Shown here: in pieces, positions 27,437 to 35,469 of the stretch
Numbering within the stretch: position 1 is the first letter of the stretch
Layout of the letters: the number at the start of each line of letters is the position of its first letter
Source: an uncultured Bizionia sp.
Lineage (GTDB): Bacteria > Bacteroidota > Bacteroidia > Flavobacteriales > Flavobacteriaceae
Direction of reading: 5' to 3'
Length of the DNA: 64,000 bases
NCBI GenBank assembly: GCA_947496215.1
Contig: CANMCF010000001.1
Span: 186,001-250,000 of the forward strand
The notes under the pieces: generated by a model
Database searches by the model: none
What the model saw: only the letters and a program-made list of their open reading frames with translations
What the model was told of the DNA's origin: nothing
Position numbers and translations under genes: made by a program

Positions 27437-28588
27437 ATGACTATAGATACTTTAAAAACATTGTATGAAGCTCATAAGGAGGAATCTCTTTATGGAAGGT
27501 ATATTAATCCTAACAGCATTAAACCTCTTTTGGATAAATATGCTGATAAATTTCAAGTAAAAATAATTGGAAAGTCGGTTTTAGGAGAAGACATTTACTC
27601 AATAACCATTGGTACAGGGCATAAAAAGATACTTATGTGGTCTCAAATGCATGGAAATGAATCTACAACTACCAAGGCTGTTTTTGATGTTCTCAACGCA
27701 TTTGAGAGCCTTGACCCTTTGTTCGACTCTATATTAAGAGACAGTACAATTAAGATCATTCCAATTTTAAATCCAGACGGAGCCAATGCTTATACACGTT
27801 TAAACGCAAATTCAGTGGATTTAAATAGGGATGCGCAAGACTTGACACAGCCGGAAAGTAAGGTGCTTAAAGCCTGTTTTGAAACCTTTAAGCCAGATTA
27901 TTGTTTTAACTTGCATGGGCAACGTACCATTTTTAGTGCAGGTAAGAAAGAAAAGGTAGCAACAGTCTCTTTTCTCGCACCTGCTCAAGATGAAGCTTGT
28001 ACCATAACGGAGACTCGAAAGGTAGCTATGTCTGTAATAGCTAAAATGAATGAAATGTTGCAAGAAGTGTTGTCTGATCAAGTCGGAATCTACGACGATG
28101 CATACAATATAAACTGCGTTGGTGATGCCTTTCAGAGCCTTAACGTGCCTACGATTCTATTTGAAGCTGGACATTATGCAGATGATTATGATAGGGAAGA
28201 AGTGAGAAGATATATCTTTCAGTCCTTGGTGGTGGCTTTAGAAGTGATAATTGAAGATGCCATTGATGTAAATGATGTCGACACTTATTTGACTATTCCT
28301 CAAAACTACAAGCTATTCTATGACATTATCGTCAGAAATGCAGATTTCAATGGAGAGAGTTTGGACATAGCCATACAATATCAAGAAAAATTAATAGACA
28401 ATGAGGTGCAATTTACCCCTAGGATAGTTAGAATAGAAAGGCTTTCAGGCTATTTTGCGCATAAAACCATTGAAGCAAAGAACAATAGGGTTCTTAATGG
28501 ACAAGGTGGAGTGGTGAAATTGAATGACGAAAACGATTTCGTTGAGATAGACAATGTAAAATTATCATTAAAAATCATGAAATCTTAA
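27437..28588 (+). CDS. M14 family zinc carboxypeptidase, cytoplasmic
   Basis: A 383-residue metallopeptidase of the carboxypeptidase A/succinylglutamate desuccinylase clan. Zinc ligands are H72 and E75 in MHGNEST and H160 in FNLHGQR; the substrate-binding NPDGANAYTRLNANSVDLNRD (112-132) is typical of M14. PTILFEAGHYADDY is the C-terminal catalytic-Glu region. There is no signal peptide, so it acts in the cytoplasm, probably on peptides or a small amide. A roughly 100-residue C-terminal beta domain follows the catalytic part. A palindromic operator overlaps its promoter, implying control by the divergent XRE regulator. The Lrp gene follows 64 bp downstream but has its own promoter-like box. 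Confidence 0.9.
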   Translation: MTIDTLKTLYEAHKEESLYGRYINPNSIKPLLDKYADKFQVKIIGKSVLGEDIYSITIGTGHKKILMWSQMHGNESTTTKAVFDVLNAFESLDPLFDSILRDSTIKIIPILNPDGANAYTRLNANSVDLNRDAQDLTQPESKVLKACFETFKPDYCFNLHGQRTIFSAGKKEKVATVSFLAPAQDEACTITETRKVAMSVIAKMNEMLQEVLSDQVGIYDDAYNINCVGDAFQSLNVPTILFEAGHYADDYDREEVRRYIFQSLVVALEVIIEDAIDVNDVDTYLTIPQNYKLFYDIIVRNADFNGESLDIAIQYQEKLIDNEVQFTPRIVRIERLSGYFAHKTIEAKNNRVLNGQGGVVKLNDENDFVEIDNVKLSLKIMKS

Positions 28589-28620
28589 GTTTTAACAATT
28601 AAAATTCAATGAAATTGTAT

Positions 28621-28628
28621 TATTTTTG
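28621..28628 (+). promoter_or_regulatory. -7 box TATTTTTG upstream of the Lrp-type regulator
   Basis: Exact TAnnTTTG match 24 bp before the ATG at 28653. Confidence 0.5.
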
Positions 28629-28652
28629 CTTTATATTTAATAAAAAATAAAA

Positions 28653-29132
28653 ATGGCAAAATTTAAATTGGACGAAATTGATCATCAAATTCTTGATATG
28701 TTGATAGATAATACGAGAGTACCTTTCACAGATATAGCTAAAAGGCTGTTGATATCTGCAGGAACAGTACACGTGAGGGTGAAAAAAATGGAAGATGCAG
28801 GAATTATAAAAGGGTCTTCGCTAACATTGGATTATAAAAAATTAGGTTACTCCTTTATTGCTTATGTGGGTGTGTTTCTTCAAAACACTTCACAAACTAC
28901 TTTTGTGTTGGAACGTATAAACGAAATACCTTTTGTTACCGTAGCTCATGTTACGACTGGGAAATTCAATATCTTCTGTAAAATTAGAGCGCGTAACACG
29001 GAACACGCTAAAGACATTATCTTCATGTTGGATGATATTGAAGGAGTCTATAGAACGGAGACAATGATTTCTCTTGAAGAAAGCATAAATGACAAAAAGC
29101 GTTTGATGCACAGTATCTTTAGAGAACTATAA
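28653..29132 (+). CDS. Lrp/AsnC family transcriptional regulator
   Basis: A 159-residue regulator with the standard architecture: N-terminal winged helix-turn-helix (DEIDHQILDMLIDNTRVPFTDIAKRLLISAGTVHVRVKKMEDAGIIKG, about 5-55) and C-terminal RAM effector-binding domain (about 70-150). It probably senses an amino acid or related metabolite; its targets are not evident from position. A strong terminator follows, making it the last gene of its transcript. Confidence 0.95.
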   Translation: MAKFKLDEIDHQILDMLIDNTRVPFTDIAKRLLISAGTVHVRVKKMEDAGIIKGSSLTLDYKKLGYSFIAYVGVFLQNTSQTTFVLERINEIPFVTVAHVTTGKFNIFCKIRARNTEHAKDIIFMLDDIEGVYRTETMISLEESINDKKRLMHSIFREL

Positions 29133-29152
29133 CTTTTTTAACAGTTTATTAT

Positions 29153-29183
29153 AAAAACCTTTCGAGAAATCGAGAGGTTTTTT
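29153..29183 (+). terminator. Terminator after the Lrp-type regulator
   Basis: Stem AAAACCTTTCGA / TCGAGAGGTTTT with GAAA tetraloop and T6 run. Confidence 0.9.
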
Positions 29184-29212
29184 ATTACATTTAATTCTTA
29201 ATCTAAACTTGA

Positions 29213-29734
29213 ATGTCGATGAATGCCACAGAACTATCTAAAGACGAATATTTGCCATATTTCTATAATTACATAGAACAGGCTGGCAATGTTGAATTAT
29301 TGGACGGATTGAAATCGGGTTTGGAGAATATGATGAATTTCTACAAATCCATAACTATTGATAAGTTGGAGTATAGGTACGCTAATGGGAAATGGACGAT
29401 AAAGGAAATAATGAATCACTTGATAGATGCCGAACGTGTATTTTGTTACAGGGCAATGCGTTTTGCACGTCAGGACAATACAGCTTTGCTAGGGTTTGAC
29501 GAAAATGATTATGCAGTGGCCAGCAAGGCAAATAATAGAAGCCTAGAGTCGCTTATGGAAGAGTACAGGCTGCTACGTATGTCTACAATAACCTTGTTTG
29601 AAAATTTTGATGATGATATGCTTGTCAACAAAGGCATTGCAGGTAGTGGAGAAGTCTCAGTTAGAGCCTTGGGTTTTTTGATAATAGGTCACGAGAAACA
29701 TCATAAGAATATTATCGAGGAACGTTACTTATAA
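29213..29734 (+). CDS. DinB family (YfiT-like) metal-binding protein
   Basis: A 173-residue four-helix protein of the DinB/YfiT superfamily. The putative metal triad is H69 (in WTIKEIMNHLIDAERVF) with H160 and H164 in GHEKHHKNIIEERYL. Such proteins act as thiol-dependent transferases or are induced by stress; the specific reaction is unknown. Start ATG 29213 (MSMNATEL); the Met at codon 3 is also possible. It is convergent with the small gene at 29744, 9 bp away. Confidence 0.9.
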   Translation: MSMNATELSKDEYLPYFYNYIEQAGNVELLDGLKSGLENMMNFYKSITIDKLEYRYANGKWTIKEIMNHLIDAERVFCYRAMRFARQDNTALLGFDENDYAVASKANNRSLESLMEEYRLLRMSTITLFENFDDDMLVNKGIAGSGEVSVRALGFLIIGHEKHHKNIIEERYL

Positions 29735-29743
29735 TTAAATAGG

Positions 29744-30031
29744 TCATTCTTCTTTTTCAATATTCAAATCATTAACTACGATATGTCCTGCATCATTGAG
29801 TTCCATATCGACATTGGAATCAAAGTTTGTCATGGTGTAATGTAGCTTGCTGCTTACCTTTACTAGGTAGATGGTGTCTTCCGTCTTCACCTCCACAGCC
29901 TCGATGGTTTCGTTTTTGTGGTTATCGAAGACAATGATGTCCTTGTCTCCATATCCATCGGGGAATTTTTGGGTTAATAGATTTAAAACCTCGGGGGTTA
30001 ACTTTTTGTAATCGACAATAACTCTTTTCAT
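29744..30031 (-). CDS. Small conserved-looking hypothetical protein, 95 aa
   Basis: Soluble, acidic, no signal: MKRVIVDYKKLTPEVLNLLTQKFPDGYGDKDIIVFDNHKNETIEAVEVKTEDTIYLVKVS. An N-terminal helix-loop is followed by beta strands. I recall similar proteins (opening with the RVIVDYKKLT and PDGYGD segments) in many Flavobacteriia, without known function. It lies upstream-adjacent to aroB's 3' end on the same strand and its AT-rich promoter region is at 30032-30060. Confidence 0.8.
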   Translation of the reverse strand: MKRVIVDYKKLTPEVLNLLTQKFPDGYGDKDIIVFDNHKNETIEAVEVKTEDTIYLVKVSSKLHYTMTNFDSNVDMELNDAGHIVVNDLNIEKEE

Positions 30032-30123
30032 AACGACTATTTTTAATTAGTAATTAATCTTAGCTAGGTTTTTGAGCTTTATAGAACTTGTTTTATAAAG
30101 TTACGATTTTTTTCAATTGAAAT

Positions 30124-31191
30124 TTAGAGGTTGTAAAAATTAAATGCTTTTATTATTAGATCATTTTCTACAAGGCAATTGATCTTTGTTTTGCTTATTG
30201 ATTCGAGTAAAACGAAGTTTATGTTGCCGTGCTCGTTCTTTTTGTCGTATTTCAATAGTTCTATGATGGGAGCGTGATCTTCTTTGTTAATTGAGACATG
30301 CCCATAGATGCCTTTTATCACTTGTTTTATGTCATCATTGTCAATGGATGGGAAATTAAGGGTTTTCGAAGAGATGTATGTGGCCAGAATCATCCCTATG
30401 GCAACAGCTTCACCGTGTAATAGTGTTTCCTTTTTTGGATGACTTAAAAAATAGGATTCGATGGCATGTCCCAAAGTGTGTCCGTAATTTAGTGTTTTAC
30501 GTAGATTGTCTTCATTAGGATCCTTCTCTACGATGTCTTTTTTGATTAAAATGGATTCAAAGATTAGATCATCCAAGTTGCCAAGTGTTAGTTTAGATAA
30601 ATCTTTTAACTTGTTCCAGTATAGTTTGTTGTGAATTAACCCGTGTTTAAGCATCTCAGCCAATCCCGAACGCATTTCCAGTTGTGGTAATGTTTCGAGG
30701 TACGAAGTGTCGACAAGAACCATTACAGAAGTATTGATAACTCCAATTTGGTTTTTTAAGTTACCGAGATCTACGCCGGTTTTTCCTCCAATGGAGGCAT
30801 CGACCATTGCTAGTAGGGAGGTAGGTACATTTATGAAATCTATTCCGCGTTTGAAAGTAGAAGCCACAAAGCCTCCCAGATCCGTAACAACTCCACCACC
30901 AAGGTTTATCATCAGGCTTTTTCGGTCAGCATTAAGTTCAGATAGTGTATTCCATACACCTACACAGGTATCTATAGTCTTGTTTATTTCTCCCGATTCG
31001 ATTTCAATGATCTCTATGTCAACCTCAGTCTCCATCTTGGCCAAAAAAGAAGGCAAACAAAATTGATGGGTATTTTCATCGACCAAAAGAAATATTTTGG
31101 AATATCTCGTGTTTTTAAAATGTTGATTTAGAGCACTGTAGCAAGCTTCGTTTAAATATATGGTGTAATCTTGTGTGTTAATGGATGTCAT
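30124..31191 (-). CDS. aroB: 3-dehydroquinate synthase
   Basis: Second step of the shikimate pathway: converts DAHP to 3-dehydroquinate, with NAD and a divalent metal. The 355-residue protein has NAD-binding GGGVVTDLGGFVASTFKRGI (about 97-116), PTSLLAMVDASIGGKTGVD and metal ligands in NYGHTLGHAIE and HGEAVAIGM. It is full length. It diverges from proline dehydrogenase with about 95 bp between start codons. Confidence 0.95.
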   Translation of the reverse strand: MTSINTQDYTIYLNEACYSALNQHFKNTRYSKIFLLVDENTHQFCLPSFLAKMETEVDIEIIEIESGEINKTIDTCVGVWNTLSELNADRKSLMINLGGGVVTDLGGFVASTFKRGIDFINVPTSLLAMVDASIGGKTGVDLGNLKNQIGVINTSVMVLVDTSYLETLPQLEMRSGLAEMLKHGLIHNKLYWNKLKDLSKLTLGNLDDLIFESILIKKDIVEKDPNEDNLRKTLNYGHTLGHAIESYFLSHPKKETLLHGEAVAIGMILATYISSKTLNFPSIDNDDIKQVIKGIYGHVSINKEDHAPIIELLKYDKKNEHGNINFVLLESISKTKINCLVENDLIIKAFNFYNL

Positions 31192-31253
31192 TATTGCTGT
31201 ATGGTTGAGTGTGAAAATAAAGCGTTTTTAGTAAAATTATATGTTAGTATAAT

Positions 31254-31261
31254 TATATTTG
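31254..31261 (+). promoter_or_regulatory. -7 box TATATTTG of the proline dehydrogenase gene
   Basis: Exact TAnnTTTG match 24 bp before the ATG at 31286. The in-frame TTG at 31259 falls inside this box and so cannot be the start. Confidence 0.65.
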
Positions 31262-31285
31262 TGCAAATATATTTCGACAAAACTT

Positions 31286-32464
31286 ATGAGCCAAGAAAAA
31301 ACCTTCGATAATACAGAAATAGCATTTTCTTTAAAGAGTGATTCCGAATTGGAACGCGCCTATTTTTTATTTAAAATGATTGCGAATCAACCTTTGGTAA
31401 AGATAGGTACTGCAGCCACGAATTTTGCCTTAAAGGCAAAACTACCAGTCGAAGGCCTTATCAGGGCGACTGTTTTCGATCACTTTTGTGGAGGAGTCAA
31501 TGAAGATGATTGCTTGAGTGTGATAGATAGGATGTTTTCCAAGGGAGTGAGTTCGGTTTTGGACTATTCAGTTGAAGGAAAAGAAACCGAGGAGCAATTT
31601 GATGATGCAACGGAGAAAATACTTAAGATCGTAGGTTTTTCAGATGAGAAAGAAGCTATGCCCATAGTTGTGTTCAAACCTACGGGACTTGGGCGCTTTT
31701 ATTTGTTTCAAAAGAAAGGAGAGGGGAAGGCTTTTACAGAGGCAGAGCAATTGGAATGGGAGAGAATCGTAACAAGATTCAATGCGATATGCAAGGCAGC
31801 GAGTGAGAAAGATGTGGAAGTTTTGATTGATGGAGAGGAAAGCTGGATGCAAGATGCTGCAGATGACTTGGTAGAGCAAATGATGACTACATATAACAAA
31901 GAGAAGCCAATAGTGTACAATACATTGCAAACGTATAGGTGGGATAGGTTGGATTTTTTAAAGGGTTCTCATGAAAGAGCCAAAAAGGAAGGATTTAAAT
32001 TAGGATTTAAGATAGTAAGAGGTGCCTATATGGAAAAGGAGAGATCTCGAGCAGAAGAAAATGGCTACGAATCTCCGATTTGTAAGGACAAGCTGACAAC
32101 GGACAAGAACTTTGATGCTTGCTTGGAGTATATTTTGAATAATATAAAGGACATTTCAATATTTATAGGAACCCATAATGAGGAGAGTTCTTACTTGGCT
32201 ATGAATCTTATGAAAGAACTTGGGTTTGACAAAAGTGATAGTCGCATATGGTTTGGTCAACTCTATGGTATGAGCGATCACATTAGCTTCAATTTGGCAG
32301 CAATGGGGTACAATGTGGCAAAATATGTGCCTTTTGGCCCTGTTAAAGATGTGATGCCATACTTAATTCGTAGAGCAGAGGAAAACACTTCGGTTGCTGG
32401 ACAAACGAGTAGGGAGTTGTCTTTGTTGAAAAAAGAACGAAAACGTCGTAGAAAAACGAACTAA
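31286..32464 (+). CDS. Proline dehydrogenase (single-domain)
   Basis: FAD-dependent oxidation of proline to pyrroline-5-carboxylate. With the ATG at 31286 it has 392 residues and only the PRODH TIM barrel, i.e. it is a monofunctional enzyme rather than a PutA fusion. Visible FAD/substrate segments: VVFKPTGLGRF, VLIDGEESWMQDAADDL, YNTLQTYRWDRLDFL, GFKLGFKIVRGAYMEKER, FIGTHNEESS, and the substrate-binding RRAEENTSVAGQ near the end. No P5C dehydrogenase is adjacent. Its stop overlaps the convergent DUF4258-like gene by four bases. Confidence 0.93.
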   Translation: MSQEKTFDNTEIAFSLKSDSELERAYFLFKMIANQPLVKIGTAATNFALKAKLPVEGLIRATVFDHFCGGVNEDDCLSVIDRMFSKGVSSVLDYSVEGKETEEQFDDATEKILKIVGFSDEKEAMPIVVFKPTGLGRFYLFQKKGEGKAFTEAEQLEWERIVTRFNAICKAASEKDVEVLIDGEESWMQDAADDLVEQMMTTYNKEKPIVYNTLQTYRWDRLDFLKGSHERAKKEGFKLGFKIVRGAYMEKERSRAEENGYESPICKDKLTTDKNFDACLEYILNNIKDISIFIGTHNEESSYLAMNLMKELGFDKSDSRIWFGQLYGMSDHISFNLAAMGYNVAKYVPFGPVKDVMPYLIRRAEENTSVAGQTSRELSLLKKERKRRRKTN

Positions 32465-32835
32465 TCGATGAATTCGATGGATTGCAATGTTGCAACCTTC
32501 TCACAATTCTCGACCGTTAGAGCAGCATCCTTGTCATTGAGTTTGCCTTCTATGTGATAAACGCCACAAGGTTCCTTTCTTGGTTCACTTTTCGAAAATA
32601 CTACATCACCTTTGTGTAGAATGTAATTCACTTGCGTGGTATCTATGTTTCCGGAAATTATGAAATTTTGTGTATAAGGGCTAAACACGATGTTTTTGGT
32701 GTTTATGTTTTTTAGGGTCCTTGCTTCAGGACTATAGCTACATGATGCTTTTTTTCCGTTGAGGAAAAATGCCAAAACGACAAGTCCGATTGAAAAACCA
32801 CCAAGATAATATCCTATTCTGTTTGCTAATCTCAA
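32461..32835 (-). CDS. DUF4258-like membrane-anchored protein
   Basis: A 124-residue protein with an N-terminal hydrophobic anchor (MRLANRIGYYLGGFSIGLVVLAFFLNGKK) and a small domain CSYSPEARTLKNINTKNIVFS...VVFSKSEPRKEPCGVYHIEG that I recognise as DUF4258, a family of unknown function in Bacteroidota. It ends with its stop overlapping the 3' end of proline dehydrogenase on the other strand and is 27 bp downstream of the alanine dehydrogenase start region, so transcription is probably separate from it. Confidence 0.8.
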   Translation of the reverse strand: MRLANRIGYYLGGFSIGLVVLAFFLNGKKASCSYSPEARTLKNINTKNIVFSPYTQNFIISGNIDTTQVNYILHKGDVVFSKSEPRKEPCGVYHIEGKLNDKDAALTVENCEKVATLQSIEFID

Positions 32836-32862
32836 TTTTTTAAATTTTTATGAAATGCAAAT

Positions 32863-34062
32863 TTAGAATATTATAAGGTTTATATCACTATATTTTAAGT
32901 CAAACCATTCACCAACCGATCTATTTGTCAAGATTCCATGATAAAAATACAGTCCGCTTTTTAATCCTCTGTCCATTCTCAAAGAGTTTTCAAGGCCTCC
33001 ATCTTCAGCGATTTTCAATAGATATGGTGTGAAAATGTTGCTTATGGATGCAGAAGCTGTTCGGGAATACCTAGCAGGAATATTTGGTACGCAATAGTGG
33101 ATGACTCCATGCTTTTTATAGGTAGGGTATTTGTGTGTGGTGATTTCACTAGTTTCAAAGCAACCTCCCATATCTATGCTTACATCTATTATCACAGAAC
33201 CATTTTTCATCTGTTCTACCATTGTTTCGCTTACAATTACAGGGGACCTGTTTTTTCCCCTAACTGCTCCTATTACTACGTCGCAACGCCTCAAGGCCTT
33301 TTTAAGGTGTTTTGGTTGAATGGTGGAAGTATATAGCGTTCTACCCAAATTGGTTTGTATGCATCTTAATTTCGTTATGGAGTTGTCAAACACTTTTACA
33401 TTGGCTCCAAGACCTATTGCGCTCCTGGCTGCAAATTCACCGACTGTTCCAGCTCCAAGTATTACGACTTCAATAGGAGGGACTCCACTTATGTTTCCAA
33501 ACATCAAGCCATTGCCATCGCTGGAATTGCTCAATAGTTCAGATGCAATCAATACGGAGGCGGTTCCTGCGAGCTCACTAAGCGCTCTAACAGCTGGGTA
33601 GGCACCATCCTCGTCTCTTATGAATTCGAAGGCCAAGGCTGTAATCCTTTTGGCAGCCAACGTTTCAAAATATTTTTTGGTTTGCGTTTTGAGCTGCAAG
33701 GCAGAGATCAATGTGGTTTGTGGATTTATCAACTTCAATTCCTTCAAGGTAGGAGGTTCTACCTTCAGGATCATGGGGCAAGAGTATACTTTGGATGTGT
33801 CATTTGTTATTTCTGCTCCAGCCTCGCTATAATCCTTGTCACTGAAATTGGAGCCTTTTCCAGCACCAGATTCCAATAGGACTCGATGCCCATTGTTTAC
33901 TATGGCGGAAACGGCATCTGGAGTAAGACATACTCGTTTTTCCTGAAAAGCAGTTTCTTTTGGTATGCCGATGAAGAGAGCGCTCTTTTTCTTTAAAATT
34001 TCTAAAGTTTCCTCTTGAGGCAATAGCTGTTCCTTGGAAAATGGAGTGATGGGTTTATTCAT
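32863..34062 (-). CDS. ald: Alanine dehydrogenase
   Basis: Reversible NAD-dependent deamination of L-alanine to pyruvate. 399 residues with an N-terminal GIPKETAFQEKRVCLTPDAV (catalytic Lys/Arg region), the Rossmann motif VVILGAGTVGEFAARSAIGLGANVKVFD (about 200-227), and VRGKNRSPVIVS and VIIDVSIDMGGCFETS. The sequence is of the variant found in Flavobacteriia, somewhat longer at the N-terminus than classical Ald; transhydrogenase alpha-like function is the alternative. It is upstream of DUF4258 and downstream of a membrane gene, all on the minus strand. Confidence 0.9.
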   Translation of the reverse strand: MNKPITPFSKEQLLPQEETLEILKKKSALFIGIPKETAFQEKRVCLTPDAVSAIVNNGHRVLLESGAGKGSNFSDKDYSEAGAEITNDTSKVYSCPMILKVEPPTLKELKLINPQTTLISALQLKTQTKKYFETLAAKRITALAFEFIRDEDGAYPAVRALSELAGTASVLIASELLSNSSDGNGLMFGNISGVPPIEVVILGAGTVGEFAARSAIGLGANVKVFDNSITKLRCIQTNLGRTLYTSTIQPKHLKKALRRCDVVIGAVRGKNRSPVIVSETMVEQMKNGSVIIDVSIDMGGCFETSEITTHKYPTYKKHGVIHYCVPNIPARYSRTASASISNIFTPYLLKIAEDGGLENSLRMDRGLKSGLYFYHGILTNRSVGEWFDLKYSDINLIIF

Positions 34063-34127
34063 TTTTAATCAAAATCATTATAATAAAAATCAAATTACGA
34101 ATAAAATTTGAATGATAGCAATTTGGA

Positions 34128-34652
34128 TTAAAAATACTGATTGAGTATACCCCAAATATTTTTGGGTTTAACCTTCAATTCGTCTTCTAGTTCCTGGATG
34201 GATTTGTCCACGGAATTCAATCTGTTGAATATTCTGGCTCTAATGAGGTATATGCTTGGTATGATCACTGCGACGAAGGGAATCATATGAACCAACTCGA
34301 ATTCATCGAAGAAATGAGTGTTGGATAACGAAAAGCTGATAATCTGATAGCAATACATTGCAATGGGAACCAATAATGCATGATACCACCAATGGCGACA
34401 AGTGAAAAACCATACTGTCAAGAGCAATAAGGGTATTATCTTGCCAGTAAGCGTCCAAACGACAACTTGGGCACTTTCATAGATTTCACTATTGAAAGTA
34501 TATATGAAAGTGTCCCAAACCGCCCTGTTCGGTACACCTTCATATAAGTAAAAAAGATAAGGGGTTATAGCTATGAATGTTGCAATTATGCTACCTGCTA
34601 TAACTACCTTTTTATTATCCTTTTGTTGGTATTTTGATTTTTTTTCCGTCAA
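34128..34652 (-). CDS. Integral membrane protein of unknown function, 174 aa
   Basis: Starts with a basic segment (TEKKSKYQQKDNKK) and has about four membrane spans (IAGSIIATFIAITPYLFYLY, IIPLLLLTVWFFTC, YHALLVPIAMYCYQII, FVAVIIPSIYLI) followed by a cytoplasmic tail with a coiled-coil-like NSVDKSIQELEDELKVKP. I recall similar proteins next to ald in Flavobacteriaceae. The only usable start in this frame is a TTG at 34652, which lies inside the last 38 bases of an upstream 47-codon gene in a different frame; the two are probably translationally coupled. Confidence 0.85.
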   Translation of the reverse strand: MTEKKSKYQQKDNKKVVIAGSIIATFIAITPYLFYLYEGVPNRAVWDTFIYTFNSEIYESAQVVVWTLTGKIIPLLLLTVWFFTCRHWWYHALLVPIAMYCYQIISFSLSNTHFFDEFELVHMIPFVAVIIPSIYLIRARIFNRLNSVDKSIQELEDELKVKPKNIWGILNQYF

Positions 34653-34758
34653 CTGCTGTCTGTGTTTGGTCGTTTAAGTCAATAATGTTAGTTGTATAGG
34701 TTGAGAAGAATACACTGCCTAAGAGAGCTAGTGATAATATATGTGTCTTTGCCATCAT
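34615..34758 (-). CDS. Overlapping 47-aa secreted/anchored micro-protein
   Basis: A short gene beginning ATGATG at 34758 (or 34755) and ending TAA at 34615-34617. The product begins MMAKTHILSLALLGSVFF, a hydrophobic signal or anchor, then a polar tail that ends in KIKIPTKG. I recall flavobacterial proteins of the same size and layout (hydrophobic start, basic IRIPT-like end) located beside this membrane gene. Its last 38 bases overlap the start of the 174-aa membrane gene in another frame. No function known. The codons before the overlap are protein-like, supporting a real gene. Confidence 0.65.
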   Translation of the reverse strand: MMAKTHILSLALLGSVFFSTYTTNIIDLNDQTQTAVDGKKIKIPTKG

Positions 34759-34934
34759 AAATTGCGAGGGATTGGTTGAAAAAATTTAATCAAATTTAAT
34801 TAAAGCGAGTAGCGCGATTTTGACTTAAATGTTAAATAAATGTTAAAAGTGGTGTTTTTTTTAATTCTTATTACGGGTAAAACCGTAATATCCCAAAAAA
34901 TCGTTTTGGCAGTGGATACAAAACAAAGTTTGTT

Positions 34935-35351
34935 TTAGAGGGATTTATTAGCTAGTGTAAGGGTTCTCGTACTATCTAAATTTAGTTGGATGTTTATGAA
35001 AGTGTGATTGTTTTGTATCAAAGGTGATAGCATGTCTGGCCACTCGACTAAAATCCAGTGTGATGTATTTAAATAGTCCTCTATGCCAAAATTGTAGAGT
35101 TCTTCTTCATCTTCTATGCGATACAAGTCAAAATGAAAGATAGAGTCGTTTTCTGCCTTGTATTCGTTTACTATGGAATAGGTGGGGCTACTTATCGTAT
35201 CGGCACTTCCCAATAACCTAACCAATGATTTTATGAGTGTGGTCTTTCCGACTCCCATTTCCCCATCAAACAATAATACTTTGGAGGTCGTATGCTTTAA
35301 AATCTGCTCGGCAGTAGTATTTACTTCCTGCAATGAATATTCTATTTTCAA
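34935..35351 (-). CDS. tsaE: tRNA threonylcarbamoyladenosine biosynthesis ATPase TsaE
   Basis: A 138-residue P-loop ATPase that works with TsaB-TsaD to make the t6A37 tRNA modification. Walker A GEMGVGKTT (30-38), then SSPTYSIVNEY, the aspartate-containing FHFDLYRIEDEEEL, and ILVEWPDMLSP. Full length. It lies 98 bp downstream of porX on the same strand, a gene order (porX, tsaE, ald) I recall from many Flavobacteriaceae. Confidence 0.95.
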   Translation of the reverse strand: MKIEYSLQEVNTTAEQILKHTTSKVLLFDGEMGVGKTTLIKSLVRLLGSADTISSPTYSIVNEYKAENDSIFHFDLYRIEDEEELYNFGIEDYLNTSHWILVEWPDMLSPLIQNNHTFINIQLNLDSTRTLTLANKSL

Positions 35352-35435
35352 AATTCAATTGATTTGAAATGCAAACTTAACGCTTTTCTGCTTTTCTGTA
35401 AAGTTAAATGTTACTTCTGTCATATGGTTTTTCAT

Positions 35436-35469
35436 GTTGTGTTAAACCCTATTTGGGGTTTAACACAAC
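35436..35469. repeat. 14-bp perfect hairpin overlapping the porX stop codon
   Basis: GTTGTGTTAAACCC / GGGTTTAACACAAC with a 6-base loop; the last codons and stop of porX lie inside it. No T run follows on the minus strand, so it is not a standard terminator; it could stabilise the mRNA 3' end. Confidence 0.75.

Noticed and set aside
26480-28588. Prophage or toxin-antitoxin module around the XRE regulator
   Set aside because: No integrase, phage structural gene or toxin-like partner is present; the divergent gene is a peptidase.
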